A stretch of DNA of 64,000 bases from Streptomyces sp. ATexAB-D23 (lineage in GTDB: Bacteria; Actinomycetota; Actinomycetes; Streptomycetales; Streptomycetaceae), in assembly GCF_000373645.1 (NCBI RefSeq), contig NZ_KB892002.1, positions 372,001-436,000 of the forward strand. The letters run 5' to 3'. Position 1 is the first letter of the stretch; each line of letters opens with the position of its first letter. Shown piece after piece: positions 46,288 to 54,794 of this stretch. Made by a program: the position numbers and the translations under genes. The notes beneath the pieces were generated by a model. It did no database searches. It saw only the letters and a program-made list of their open reading frames with translations, and was not told the DNA's origin.

Positions 46288-47271
46288 GTGGAATCACCCA
46301 CCCGGGGAGACGCCCTCGACCTGCGCATCCTGCACGCCCTGGAGCTGGACGCCCGCGCGCCCTTCAGCCGGATCGCCGCCGTGCTCGGGGTCTCCGACCA
46401 GACGGTGGCGCGCCGCTTCCGCAGGCTTCGGGCGGAGGCCGGTCTGCGGGTCGTGGGGGTGCGGTGCGCGGCCTCGGAGGAGTCGTTCGAGCACTGGCTG
46501 CTGCGGGTGCGCTGCGCGCCCGACGGCGCCATGGCCATCGCGGAGGCCCTGGCCAAACGCTCCGACACCTCGTGGATCGGTCTGACCTCGGGCGGTACGG
46601 AGGTGACGTGCACGGTCAACGTCCGCAGCCGGGACGCCGCCGACGACCTGCTCATCGGCAAGCTCCCGCGCACCCCGCACATCGTGGACATCCGCGCCCA
46701 CCAACTGCTGCACCGCTTCTACGGGGGCCCCGCCGGCTGGCTCCACAAGAGCGGCGCGCTGACCCCCGGGGAGACGGCCGCCCTCGTCCCGCCCCCCGCC
46801 GCCGCCCCGCCCGGCCCCGCCGTCATCACCTCCGACGACGAGCCCCTGGTCGCCGCGCTGGAACGGGACGGCCGGGCCACGTACCCCGAACTCCAGCGGG
46901 CGACCGGCCGATCCGAATCCTCGGTCAAGCGCCGCCTGGCCCGCCTCGTCGCCACCGGCGCGCTGTACGTGGACGTGGAGTTCGACTCCGCCCACCTGGG
47001 CTTCCGCAACGCCAGCATGCTGTGCGTCACGGCCGCCCCCCGCGCCCTGCACACGGTGGGCGAGGCACTGGCGACCGACCGCGAGGTGGCCTACGCGGCG
47101 GCCACCACGGGCCCGTCCAACCTGGTGACGGTCGTCATCACCCGCGACTCGGCCCACCTCTACCGTTACCTCAGCGAACGCCTGGGCCGGCTCGACGGCG
47201 TCGAGCACGTGGAGTCGATGCCGCTGCTGCGCCGCGTGAAGCAGCTGACGTACCGGCCGTTCGGGGGGTAG
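46288..47271 (+). CDS. Lrp/AsnC-family regulator with two HTH domains
   Basis: This 327-residue regulator has an N-terminal HTH (ALDLRILHALELDARAPFSR, then VLGVSDQTVARRFRRL). A ligand-type domain follows. A second HTH (EPLVAALERDGRATYPELQR, then TGRSESSVKRRLARLV) leads into another RAM-like domain. Double-HTH Lrp proteins are frequent in Streptomyces. GTG 46288 has GGAAGG about 11 nt upstream; a start at 46243 would add 15 residues. It diverges from the MFS exporter and lies 317 bp before the cupin gene. Confidence 0.85.
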   Translation: MESPTRGDALDLRILHALELDARAPFSRIAAVLGVSDQTVARRFRRLRAEAGLRVVGVRCAASEESFEHWLLRVRCAPDGAMAIAEALAKRSDTSWIGLTSGGTEVTCTVNVRSRDAADDLLIGKLPRTPHIVDIRAHQLLHRFYGGPAGWLHKSGALTPGETAALVPPPAAAPPGPAVITSDDEPLVAALERDGRATYPELQRATGRSESSVKRRLARLVATGALYVDVEFDSAHLGFRNASMLCVTAAPRALHTVGEALATDREVAYAAATTGPSNLVTVVITRDSAHLYRYLSERLGRLDGVEHVESMPLLRRVKQLTYRPFGG

Positions 47272-47587
47272 CGGGGGCCGAGGGTTCAAGCCGTTCTCGC
47301 CCGCTCGGGAACAGACGCGCGTTCCTCTGCCGGCGCCGGGGCATTCTTTCCATGCGCACGTCAGAACACACGCGCATGGAAAGCGGAGGAACAGGACCTT
47401 CCGAATCCGGACGATTCCCGCACGGCCCTCCGGAGGCACCTCTGACCAGGCGCCACAAATTCCGTTATGGGACTTCAAGGTACTTCTATTTGAGCATCCC
47501 CACCCCTCGCTGATTGAGTCTGCGACGACGCCGGGCGGTAAACGCCCCGGAAGTCGAAAAGGCGAATTCAAGCCACTGGGGGATGAC
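47272..47587. other. Regulatory stretch before the cupin-PfpI-HAD genes
   Basis: These 316 bp contain the inverted repeat at 47346-47383 and a smaller hairpin at 47532-47553, plus AT-rich DNA near 47455-47495 that fits a promoter. A 53-codon frame from ATG 47352 is open but has no homology or ribosome site. Confidence 0.55.
47346..47383. promoter_or_regulatory. Long inverted repeat after Lrp regulator
   Basis: Perfect 12-bp arms CTTTCCATGCGC and GCGCATGGAAAG are separated by 14 bases. It lies 75 bp after the Lrp-type stop and 205 bp before the cupin gene. It could terminate the regulator transcript or be an operator; the long spacer favours protein binding or a loop. Confidence 0.5.
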
Positions 47588-48382
47588 ATGACGGTAACCG
47601 AGGCCATCGGAACCCTGCCCGGAAAGCACTCGAACCGGGCGGATTTCCTGCCGCTGCGGGTGGACGCCGGCCGGGCCGATATCGCGAAGCTGACCCGGCT
47701 GCTGCGCGACGGCGCACGCCCGGCCAACGAGCAGTTCGACCAGGACGAGCACCTGGACGAGGTGATCCCCAAGCCCTGGGGCTACGAGTACCGGGCCTAC
47801 GTGGACGACTTCTTCGACTTCTGGTCCCTGCACATCGACGGCGGGCACAGCACATCGGTCCATGTGCACCCGCGGAAGCTGACCTACCTGCTGTGCCTGG
47901 GCGGCCAGGGGGTGACCACCGGTCTCGACCGGGAGGAGATCCCCGTCCGCGAGGGGGCGATCCTGCGCATCGCGCCCGGCGCGTTCCACGGGACGCGCAG
48001 CACGGGCACCGAACCGCTGGAACTCATCGAGGTCGAGGTGCCGCGCAACAAGTTCGACCTGATCCGGCTGCACGACGACTACAACCGGGCCGGCACCGCA
48101 TACGAGAGCGCCTCCATCGAGGAACCCATGCACCGAATGCGGAAGGTGCCCTCACTCCCCCACGCGAAAATGCGGGACCGGACTCCGGACCGGCGATTCC
48201 GGTTCGACCTGCGTACCGGAATGGATATTTTCTACCGGCCGCAGGAGACGGACCTTTTTTACATCCCCCTGCATATTTCCGGAGTGGTCCGCAGCGACTG
48301 CGAAATCCTGACCGGCCACCCCGACGACCGCCGCCGGCCGCAGACCGACAAGCAGTACCTCTGCATCAGCAAGAACGTCTGA
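47588..48382 (+). CDS. Cupin-domain protein
   Basis: This 264-residue protein has a cupin barrel. Motif one is GHSTSVHVHPRKLTYLLCLGG (metal His pair H-V-H) and motif two is GAILRIAPGAFHG. WGYEYRAYVDDFFDFWSLHI before it resembles phosphomannose-isomerase-type cupins. A C-terminal extension of about 90 residues is rich in Arg and aromatic residues. It is the first of a unit with PfpI and HAD proteins. Sugar-phosphate isomerisation or binding is possible but unproven. ATG 47588 has a GGGGGA upstream. Confidence 0.78.
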   Translation: MTVTEAIGTLPGKHSNRADFLPLRVDAGRADIAKLTRLLRDGARPANEQFDQDEHLDEVIPKPWGYEYRAYVDDFFDFWSLHIDGGHSTSVHVHPRKLTYLLCLGGQGVTTGLDREEIPVREGAILRIAPGAFHGTRSTGTEPLELIEVEVPRNKFDLIRLHDDYNRAGTAYESASIEEPMHRMRKVPSLPHAKMRDRTPDRRFRFDLRTGMDIFYRPQETDLFYIPLHISGVVRSDCEILTGHPDDRRRPQTDKQYLCISKNV

Positions 48383-48431
48383 ACCAGACCGCCGGTCTTT
48401 GGCCGGCCACCCACAGCGAAGGAGTTCCCTC

Positions 48432-48986
48432 ATGTCCCGCAACGCCGTCATCATCACCGGCCCCGGCTTCCAGGACCACGATGTCGTCTTCACGTACTAC
48501 CGCCTCATGGAGGAGGGCTGGAACGTGGACGTGGCCACCAAGAACGCCGACGCCGTCAACGGCAAGTACGGCATCCCGCTGCCCATGGACAAGACGGCCC
48601 GCCCGCTGATCGCCTTCGAGGACCTCGCGGTCGACCAGTACGACGTCGTCATACTCACCGGCGGCCACGAGGCCCCCGACCGCGTCCGCCAGGACCGCGG
48701 CGTCCTCGACTTCGTCGCCGGCATGGACCGGGCGGGCAAGGTCGTCGCCGGCCTGTGCCACGGTCCCTGGATCATGGTCAGCGCGGGCGTGCTCAAGGGC
48801 CGCAAGGCGTGCGCCTACATCGGCCTGCGCGACGACGTGATCAACGCCGGGGCCGACGTGGTCGACAGCGACGTGATCGTCGACGGCAACATCATCACCT
48901 GTTCCTACTACGGCTACATGGGCACGTTCATGCGGTCCGTCTTCGAGACCGCCGAGAAGATCGCGGCCGGGAAGCAGGCCGCCTGA
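48432..48986 (+). CDS. DJ-1/PfpI-family protein (PfpI-like)
   Basis: This 184-residue single-domain DJ-1/PfpI protein has the nucleophile elbow Cys109-His110 in GLCHGPW and DVVILTGGHEAPDRVR. Members of this family act as proteases, deglycases or glyoxalase III. The ATG has GAAGGAG about 6-8 nt upstream. It follows the cupin by 50 bp and its stop overlaps the HAD start (TGATG), so translation is coupled. Three other DJ-1 genes lie downstream, of the longer type. Confidence 0.85.
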   Translation: MSRNAVIITGPGFQDHDVVFTYYRLMEEGWNVDVATKNADAVNGKYGIPLPMDKTARPLIAFEDLAVDQYDVVILTGGHEAPDRVRQDRGVLDFVAGMDRAGKVVAGLCHGPWIMVSAGVLKGRKACAYIGLRDDVINAGADVVDSDVIVDGNIITCSYYGYMGTFMRSVFETAEKIAAGKQAA

Positions 48987-49741
48987 TGGCCGGGCGCCCC
49001 ACCCTCCTGGCGCTCGACTTCGACGGCGTCATCTGCGACGCCCTGGAGGAGTGCGCGCTGGTCACCTGGCTCGGCGTCCAGCCGCACGACCGGACGATCC
49101 CGGGCCCGGAGCAACTTCGCCTGGTACCACGCGAGTTCATCGACCGGTTCCGTACCGTACGCGACTACGCCCGGACCCTGGACCACTTCGTGGTCGCCCA
49201 CCTCCCCGAGGCCGCCGCCCTCGGCGGCCAGGCGGACTTCGACCGGCTGTACGAGGCCCTGCCCTCGTCCTACGTGCAGAAGTTCACCGACGCGGCCAAC
49301 GCCGCCAGGCAGTGGTTCCGCACCCGGGAGACCGAATTCTGGCTGGACCTGCACACCCTGTACCCGGGCGTGCCGGAGCTGCTGCGCCGGCACAGCGGAT
49401 CGGTCGCGATCGTCACCGCGAAGGACGAGGGCTCGGTCCACGCCATCCTCGGCCGGCACGGTCTGGACGAGACCGTATCGGCGGTGTTCGGCGAGTGCGG
49501 CCGCAAGGCGGAGGCGATCGAGGAGATCAGCGCCCGGTGGGGCGTCGACCTGAAGGACGTGACCTTCGTCGACGACAACCTCACCAACGCGGTGCGGGTC
49601 GCCCGGACCGGGGCGGTGTCCCGGTGGGCCCAATGGGGTTACCAGACCCCCGAGCACCGCGCGCAGAACGCGGAGTGGGGCGTGGCCCCGCTCCACCTGG
49701 AGGACCTCGCCGGCCTGGGGCCCGTCCCCGCCGGGGTCTGA
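48986..49741 (+). CDS. HAD-superfamily hydrolase
   Basis: This 251-residue phosphatase-like protein has motif I L-D-F-D-G near residue 8 (nucleophile Asp), motif II in IVTAKDEGSV, and the acid motif FVDDNLTNA. The length and cap fit a small-molecule phosphatase. Its ATG overlaps the PfpI stop by one base, showing co-translation. Acting on the product of the cupin and PfpI proteins is plausible, but the substrate is unknown. A 16-bp terminator follows. Confidence 0.82.
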   Translation: MAGRPTLLALDFDGVICDALEECALVTWLGVQPHDRTIPGPEQLRLVPREFIDRFRTVRDYARTLDHFVVAHLPEAAALGGQADFDRLYEALPSSYVQKFTDAANAARQWFRTRETEFWLDLHTLYPGVPELLRRHSGSVAIVTAKDEGSVHAILGRHGLDETVSAVFGECGRKAEAIEEISARWGVDLKDVTFVDDNLTNAVRVARTGAVSRWAQWGYQTPEHRAQNAEWGVAPLHLEDLAGLGPVPAGV

Positions 49742-49805
49742 GCCGGCCCGCACCTCAACACCGCACCGCACGACACCGCACCGCACCGCATCTCAACACC
49801 GCACC

Positions 49806-49851
49806 GACGAGGACGGGGCCCTTCCCACCCGGGCCGGGCCCCGTCCTCGTC
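49806..49851 (+). terminator. Terminator splitting the accessory gene series
   Basis: Perfect 16-bp arms (49806-49821 with 49836-49851) flank a 14-nt loop. It follows the HAD gene and precedes the MFS gene, so cupin-PfpI-HAD and MFS-propeller-zwf-DJ-1 are likely separate transcripts. Upstream of it CTCAACACCGCACCG is directly repeated. Confidence 0.78.
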
Positions 49852-49903
49852 ATGCCCACCCGTGCCCGTGCCCGTGCCCGCCCTTCCGACCGGAGAGACA
49901 GCC

Positions 49904-51121
49904 ATGTCCGCGCCCTCATCGCCGCCCGCCGTCCGGACCGGCCGCGGGCCGGCCCCGCTCCCGCCCGGTGCGCCGTCCGCCGCGCAACTCGGTCTGCTGA
50001 CCGTGCTCGCGGTGGCCGTCCCGGCCCAGCTCTACCTCGCCATCCCGATGGCCCCCCGCTTCCAGGAAGCCTTCGGCGTCGGCCCCGGGGCCGCCGCCTG
50101 GGCGGGGAGCTGCTTCTCGCTGTTCTACGCCCTCGGCTTCCTGGTGTTCGGCCCCCTCGCCGACCGGACCGGCCACCGCCCCGTCCTCTCCTGGGGGACG
50201 GCTGCGACGGCCCTGACCACGGCGGCGCTCTGCCTCGCCCCCGGCTACGGCTGGTTCCTGGCCCTGCGCGCCGCCCAGGGCCTGGCCGCCGCCTCCTTCG
50301 CCCCCGTGGCCCTCGCCTACATCGCCCGCCACACGGCGGACGCCCGCCGCCCGGCGGCCCTCTCGGTGCTCACCACAGGGCTGCTCGGCGCCGGCGTCGC
50401 CGGCCAGGTGCTCGGCCAGGGCGTCGGCGGCCACGGCCACTGGCAGGCCGCGTTCTGGCTGCCGGCCGTCCTGTACGCGGGCGCGGCGGCCGGCCTGCGG
50501 ATCCTGCTGCGCCCGCCGGTGGCCGACCCCACCGTCTCCGTCCGCTCGACCTCGGGCGTGCTGCGCGGGCTGCTGCGCGACCGCCGGGCGCTCGCCGTCT
50601 TCGCCTCCGCGCTCACGGTGTTCGGCAGCTTCGTGGCGCTGTACGCCGTGCTGAACCCGCACCTCGCCGACGCCCACGGCCTGAGCGGCGGTCAGGTCCT
50701 GGCCGTCCAGGCCGTCGGCGCGGCCGGGCTGCTGGCGGCTCCGGTTATCCACCGCTTCGCGGGCGGCCGGGGCCCCCGCGGCCCGGCGGTCGCCGGGTTC
50801 CTCACCGCGGGGGCCGGGCTGCTGGTGGCCCAGCTGACCCCGGTCCTGCCGCTGCTGGTCCTGGGGAGCGTCGTCTTCGTCGCCGGGATCGGCCTCACCG
50901 TCCCCAGCCTGGTCGGCATGTTGCACCGGATCGCCCCGGCCACCGCCACTACCGCCGTCGCCTTCAACACCTTCCTGCTGTTCGTCGGGGCGTCGGCGGG
51001 CCAGCTCGTCGCCGCGTACTGCGGATACCGGACGACGCTCGGGATCTGCTGCGCCGCCTTGCTCGCCGCCGCCCGCGCGGTGGCCGCCGCGGGCCGCCCA
51101 CCCGCCGCCCCCGCCCCGTAA
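49904..51121 (+). CDS. DHA1-type MFS transporter
   Basis: This 405-residue transporter has about 12 membrane segments, the loop DRTGHRPVLSWG after the second helix, and a mid-protein loop near residue 210. It resembles small-molecule efflux members. ATG 49904 has GGAGAGA about 6-8 nt upstream; a GTG at 49862 would add 14 residues of repeat. It is the first gene after the terminator and is 35 bp ahead of the secreted propeller gene. Confidence 0.82.
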   Translation: MSAPSSPPAVRTGRGPAPLPPGAPSAAQLGLLTVLAVAVPAQLYLAIPMAPRFQEAFGVGPGAAAWAGSCFSLFYALGFLVFGPLADRTGHRPVLSWGTAATALTTAALCLAPGYGWFLALRAAQGLAAASFAPVALAYIARHTADARRPAALSVLTTGLLGAGVAGQVLGQGVGGHGHWQAAFWLPAVLYAGAAAGLRILLRPPVADPTVSVRSTSGVLRGLLRDRRALAVFASALTVFGSFVALYAVLNPHLADAHGLSGGQVLAVQAVGAAGLLAAPVIHRFAGGRGPRGPAVAGFLTAGAGLLVAQLTPVLPLLVLGSVVFVAGIGLTVPSLVGMLHRIAPATATTAVAFNTFLLFVGASAGQLVAAYCGYRTTLGICCAALLAAARAVAAAGRPPAAPAP

Positions 51122-51156
51122 CCCCGTTCCCACCCACGTCCAAGGAGTCCACTCGC

Positions 51157-52140
51157 ATGCGTACCCGTCGTGTCCTCGTTCCGCTTCTCGCCCTCCCGAT
51201 CGCCGCCACGGCGGTGACGGGCGCTCCCGCCCAGGCCCTCGCGCACGGCGGACCTCCGCACCACAACGACCCGCACCACAACGACCGTCCCACGCTCATC
51301 CCCCTGGATCTGGCCGGCGGGCAGCAGCCGGAGAACCTCACCCCGCTGCCCTCGGGGGCCTCGGCCGTCACGTTCGCCCTGACCGGCCAGGTGGCGGAGG
51401 TGTCCCGCAGCGGAAAGGTGCGGCTCATCGCCCAGCTCCCGGTACCGGCAAGGGGCGACACCCCCGTCCTGCACGGCAAGGCGTTCGCCGCGGGGATCGC
51501 CCGCGCCCACGACGGCACGCTCTACGTCGCCCTGAGCACCGGCACCGCCGCGCACACCGGCATCTGGCGCGTCCCCCGCCACGGCCGCCCGTCCCGGATC
51601 GCGGCGCTGCCCGCGGACAGCCTGCTCAACGGGATCGCCCTGGACGAACGGCGCCACCGCCTCTACGTGGCCGACTCGACCGGCTCCGCGGTATGGACCG
51701 TGAGCCTGCGCGGCGGAGCACCGAAGCGCTGGGCGTCCGGCAAGGCGTTCGCCCCCACGGCCGGGTTCCTCGGGGCGAACGGGCTGCGGTTGCACGACGG
51801 CGCCGTCTGGGTCTCCAACCTGGACGCCGGCACCCTGCTGCGCGTACCCGTCGGGGCCGACGGCCGGGCCGGTGCCGTGCGCCGGGTCATCGGCGGCCTC
51901 GGCTCGGTGGACGACTTCGCCTTCACGGGCCGGGGTGACGAGGTCCTCGTCACCGACATCAAGGCCGACACCCTGACGAGGGTCGCGCCGGGGAAGCGCC
52001 GCACCACCGTGCTCAACGGCTCGGACGGGCTTTCCAGCCCCACCGCCGTGAGCGTGCGCGGCCGACGGATCACCGTCACCAGCGCCGCGTACTTCACGGA
52101 GCGCGGCCCCAATGTCCTCAGCGCGACGATCGCCCGGTGA
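51157..52140 (+). CDS. Secreted beta-propeller protein (ScyD/ScyE-like)
   Basis: This 327-residue protein has a signal peptide (residues 1-29, ending QALA) and a short His/Asn-rich segment after it (GGPPHHNDPHHNDRP). NHL/SMP-30-type beta-propeller blades follow with repeated GxLYVA and NGIALDERRHRLYVADSTG patterns. The family resembles ScyD/ScyE propeller proteins with lactonase-like folds. ATG 51157 has AAGGAG upstream. Extracellular place and a cytosolic G6PDH next door mean it is not a 6-phosphogluconolactonase in the same cell compartment. Confidence 0.78.
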   Translation: MRTRRVLVPLLALPIAATAVTGAPAQALAHGGPPHHNDPHHNDRPTLIPLDLAGGQQPENLTPLPSGASAVTFALTGQVAEVSRSGKVRLIAQLPVPARGDTPVLHGKAFAAGIARAHDGTLYVALSTGTAAHTGIWRVPRHGRPSRIAALPADSLLNGIALDERRHRLYVADSTGSAVWTVSLRGGAPKRWASGKAFAPTAGFLGANGLRLHDGAVWVSNLDAGTLLRVPVGADGRAGAVRRVIGGLGSVDDFAFTGRGDEVLVTDIKADTLTRVAPGKRRTTVLNGSDGLSSPTAVSVRGRRITVTSAAYFTERGPNVLSATIAR

Positions 52141-52144
52141 CGCC

Positions 52145-53668
52145 ATGACGGGGGAAATGGCAACCGCACGCTCCGTGCCCGGCCCGGTCCGCACCGCCGC
52201 GCGGGTGGCCGGGCCCTCGGGTCTGGTCCTCTTCGGCGTCACCGGGGACCTGGCCCGCAAGAAGCTGGTGCCCGCGGTGTACGACCTGGCCAACCGCGGG
52301 CTGCTGCCGCCGGACTTCGCCCTCGTCGGGGTGGCCCTGCCGCGCCGGGAGGGGGAGGACTTCGCGGGGGTGCTCCGGAAGTCGGTCGGGGAGCACGCCC
52401 GCACCCCCTTCCGTGAGGAGGTCTGGCAGCGGCTCGCACGCTCGATGAGCTTCGTCCAGGGCGACCTGGAGCAGGACGACGTCTTCGAGATCCTGGCCAA
52501 GGAGCTGGACCGGGCGCGGGGTGCGCACGGGAACTTCGCCTTCTACCTCTCCGTACCGCCGGTGCTGTTCCCCTCCGTCGTGCGGCAGTTGGGGAGGCAC
52601 GGCCTGGCCCGCCCGCCCGAGGGGTCCTGGCGCCGGGCGGTCATCGAGAAGCCGTTCGGCCGCGACCTGGAGTCGGCGCGCGAGCTGGACTCCGTCGTCC
52701 ATGGCGCCTTCGCCCCGGAGCAGGTCTTCCGCATCGACCACTACCTCGGCAAGGAGACCGTCCAGAACATCCTGGCGCTGCGCTTCGCCAACCAGATGTT
52801 CGAACCGATCTGGAACCGGAACCACGTCGACCACGTTCAGATCACGATGGCCGAGGACATCGGCATCGGCGGCCGGGCCGGCTACTACGACGGCATCGGC
52901 GCGGCCCGTGACGTCATCCAGAACCACCTGCTCCAACTGCTGGCGCTGACCGCCATGGAGGAGCCGGCCACCTTCGAGCCGGGAGCCCTGGTCGCGGAGA
53001 AGGTCAAGGTGCTCAACGCCGTCCGGCTCCCCGCCGACCTGTCCACCGGCACGGTACGCGGACAGTACGCGGCCGGCCGGCAGGGCGGTGCGGAGGTCGT
53101 CGGCTACCTGGAGGAGGCCGGAGTCGGCTCCGGATCGCGGACCGACACGTACGCCGCGATCAAGGTGGGGGTCGATACGCGCCGCTGGGCGGGCGTGCCG
53201 TTCTACCTGCGCACCGGCAAGCGGCTGGGGCGCCGGGTCACCGAGGTCGCGGTCGTCTTCCGGCGCGCCCCGCACTCCCCGTTCGCGCCCGCCGCGACCG
53301 AGGAGCTGGGGCAGAACGCGATCGTCGTCCGCGTCCAGCCGGAGGAGGGCATCACGGTCCGTTTCGGCTCCAAGGCGCCCGGTCCGACGATGGACATACG
53401 TGACGTGTCGATGGACTTCGCGTACGGGACCTCGTTCGCCGAGTCCTGCCCCGGGGCCTACGAGCGGCTCGTCCTCGACGTCCTGCTCGGCGACTCGGGA
53501 CTCTTCCCGTGCACCGCGGAGGTCGAGCGCTGCTGGGAGATCCTCGACCCGGTCGAGCGGCACTGGGACGCGCACGGCTCCCCCGCTCCGTACGCGGCGG
53601 GCAGTTGGGGGCCGTCCGAGGCGGACGAGCTGCTCGCGCGGGACGGAAGGAGCTGGCGACGGCCGTGA
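52145..53668 (+). CDS. zwf: Glucose-6-phosphate dehydrogenase
   Basis: This 507-residue enzyme oxidises glucose 6-phosphate to 6-phosphoglucono-lactone and yields NADPH. FGVTGDLARKKLVPAV is the dinucleotide site and RIDHYLGKETVQN holds the catalytic His. Substrate-binding residues near EKPFG are intact. It starts four bases after the propeller stop, with a second in-frame ATG at 52157. The usual partners opcA, tal, tkt and gnd are not adjacent. This suggests an extra copy that supplies NADPH to local reductases, an inference. Confidence 0.92.
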   Translation: MTGEMATARSVPGPVRTAARVAGPSGLVLFGVTGDLARKKLVPAVYDLANRGLLPPDFALVGVALPRREGEDFAGVLRKSVGEHARTPFREEVWQRLARSMSFVQGDLEQDDVFEILAKELDRARGAHGNFAFYLSVPPVLFPSVVRQLGRHGLARPPEGSWRRAVIEKPFGRDLESARELDSVVHGAFAPEQVFRIDHYLGKETVQNILALRFANQMFEPIWNRNHVDHVQITMAEDIGIGGRAGYYDGIGAARDVIQNHLLQLLALTAMEEPATFEPGALVAEKVKVLNAVRLPADLSTGTVRGQYAAGRQGGAEVVGYLEEAGVGSGSRTDTYAAIKVGVDTRRWAGVPFYLRTGKRLGRRVTEVAVVFRRAPHSPFAPAATEELGQNAIVVRVQPEEGITVRFGSKAPGPTMDIRDVSMDFAYGTSFAESCPGAYERLVLDVLLGDSGLFPCTAEVERCWEILDPVERHWDAHGSPAPYAAGSWGPSEADELLARDGRSWRRP

Positions 53669-53738
53669 GAACCGACCGTGCCACGTATGGCACAGCACCT
53701 CTTTCCGAATTCAACGATTCCGTACGTCTGGAGGCGCC

Positions 53739-54425
53739 ATGAAGCCGACCGCCGGCAGGACCGCCCTGTTCGTCCTCACCAGCCACGCGGAACTCGGCAC
53801 CACCGGCCGGCCGACGGGCTTTCACCTGGGCGAGACATACGAACCCTGGGAGATCCTGAGAGAAGCGGGCCACCACGTGGAGTTCGTCTCGGTCGAGGGC
53901 GGCATGCCGCCGATGATCGGTCACGATTCAGCCGACGAGGGCCATACGGCATTCCTTTCCCACCCCGAAGGGGGTGGGCTCATCGAGGCCGCGCCGCGCC
54001 CGCAGGACGTGGACCCCGGCCGGTACGACGCGGTGTACTTCGTCGGCGGCCACGGCACCATGTGGGACTTCCGGGGCCACCCCGCCCTGGAGGAGATCGG
54101 CCGGACGGTCTTCGAGAGCGGCGGCGTGGTGGCTGCCCTGTGCCACGGACCGGCCGCCCTGGTGGACCTGCGCCTGGGTACGGGACGGCACCTGATCGAC
54201 GGTCACCGGATCACCTCGTTCTCCCACGAGGGCGAGACCGCCCGCGGTCTGGACACCGTGGTGCCGTTCCCGCTCCAGGGCGCCCTGGAGGAGCGGGGCG
54301 CCGTCTACAGCTGCGCCCCCGGCCGGGAACCGCACGTGGTGGTCAGCGGCCGTCTGGTCACCGGCCAGAATCCGGCGTCGGCACGCGGTCTCGGGAACGC
54401 GGTCGCCGCACTCCTGGCCTCCTGA
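53739..54425 (+). CDS. DJ-1/PfpI-family protein (Hsp31/glyoxalase III-like)
   Basis: This 228-residue DJ-1 superfamily protein of the longer Hsp31/YhbO type has the nucleophile Cys135-His136 in ALCHGPA, GGHGTMWDF near residue 103, and the conserved N-terminal acid E32 in HLGETYEPWEIL. Such proteins act as glyoxalase III, converting methylglyoxal to lactate, or as deglycases. It lies 70 bp after zwf, likely in one transcript. It is clearly paralogous to the genes at 55124 and 56166. ATG 53739 has TGGAGG upstream. Confidence 0.85.
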   Translation: MKPTAGRTALFVLTSHAELGTTGRPTGFHLGETYEPWEILREAGHHVEFVSVEGGMPPMIGHDSADEGHTAFLSHPEGGGLIEAAPRPQDVDPGRYDAVYFVGGHGTMWDFRGHPALEEIGRTVFESGGVVAALCHGPAALVDLRLGTGRHLIDGHRITSFSHEGETARGLDTVVPFPLQGALEERGAVYSCAPGREPHVVVSGRLVTGQNPASARGLGNAVAALLAS

Positions 54426-54438
54426 GCCGGGGCACGCC

Positions 54439-54486
54439 GTACGCCGAGGGGCCCGGGGAGACGTCTCCCCGGGCCCCTCGGCGTAC
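54439..54486. terminator. 48-bp perfect palindrome, bidirectional terminator
   Basis: The 48 bases are fully self-complementary: a 23-24-bp stem with essentially no loop. It lies between convergent DJ-1 and monooxygenase genes. Confidence 0.88.
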
Positions 54487-54497
54487 CAGCGGCGCGT

Positions 54498-54794
54498 TCA
54501 GGCGGCCCGCAGCGCGGTGTACCGGCCCACGTGCCGCTCGGCCAGGAGGGGCACCACTTCGCCCAGGACCAGGTCGCGGTAGTGGTCCGACGCCTGGTGC
54601 CGCTCCAGCGCACCGGCGTCCGCGTACTCCTCGATCAGCACGAACTCCAGGTCGCTCCCGGCGGCCCGGTAACCGCTGTAGGCAAGGCACCCGGGTTCCG
54701 CGAGGCTCCTCTCCGTGATGTCGGCGAGCAGCTTCTCGATGGTGTCTCCATGACCCTCGCCGGCGACCCAGCGGGCCACTACCGTAACGGGCAC
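54498..54794 (-). CDS. Antibiotic-biosynthesis-monooxygenase-type protein (ABM fold)
   Basis: This 98-residue ferredoxin-like protein of the ABM/quinol monooxygenase family has VTVVARWVAGEGHGDTIEKL, EPGCLAYSGYRAAGSDLEFV, and HQASDHYRDL near residue 70. Family members oxidise small phenols or act as dimeric binding proteins without cofactors. GTG 54794 has GAGGAGA 7 nt upstream. It is on the opposite strand to the flanking DJ-1 genes and shares a terminator with one. Confidence 0.82.
   Translation of the reverse strand: MPVTVVARWVAGEGHGDTIEKLLADITERSLAEPGCLAYSGYRAAGSDLEFVLIEEYADAGALERHQASDHYRDLVLGEVVPLLAERHVGRYTALRAA

Noticed and set aside
47352..47513. 53-codon frame after the Lrp-type gene
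   Set aside because: It starts inside the inverted repeat, has no ribosome site and no similarity. Treated as promoter DNA.
52145..53668. zwf as part of a standard pentose-phosphate operon
   Set aside because: No tkt, tal, opcA, pgl or gnd is adjacent. It is better seen as an extra copy.
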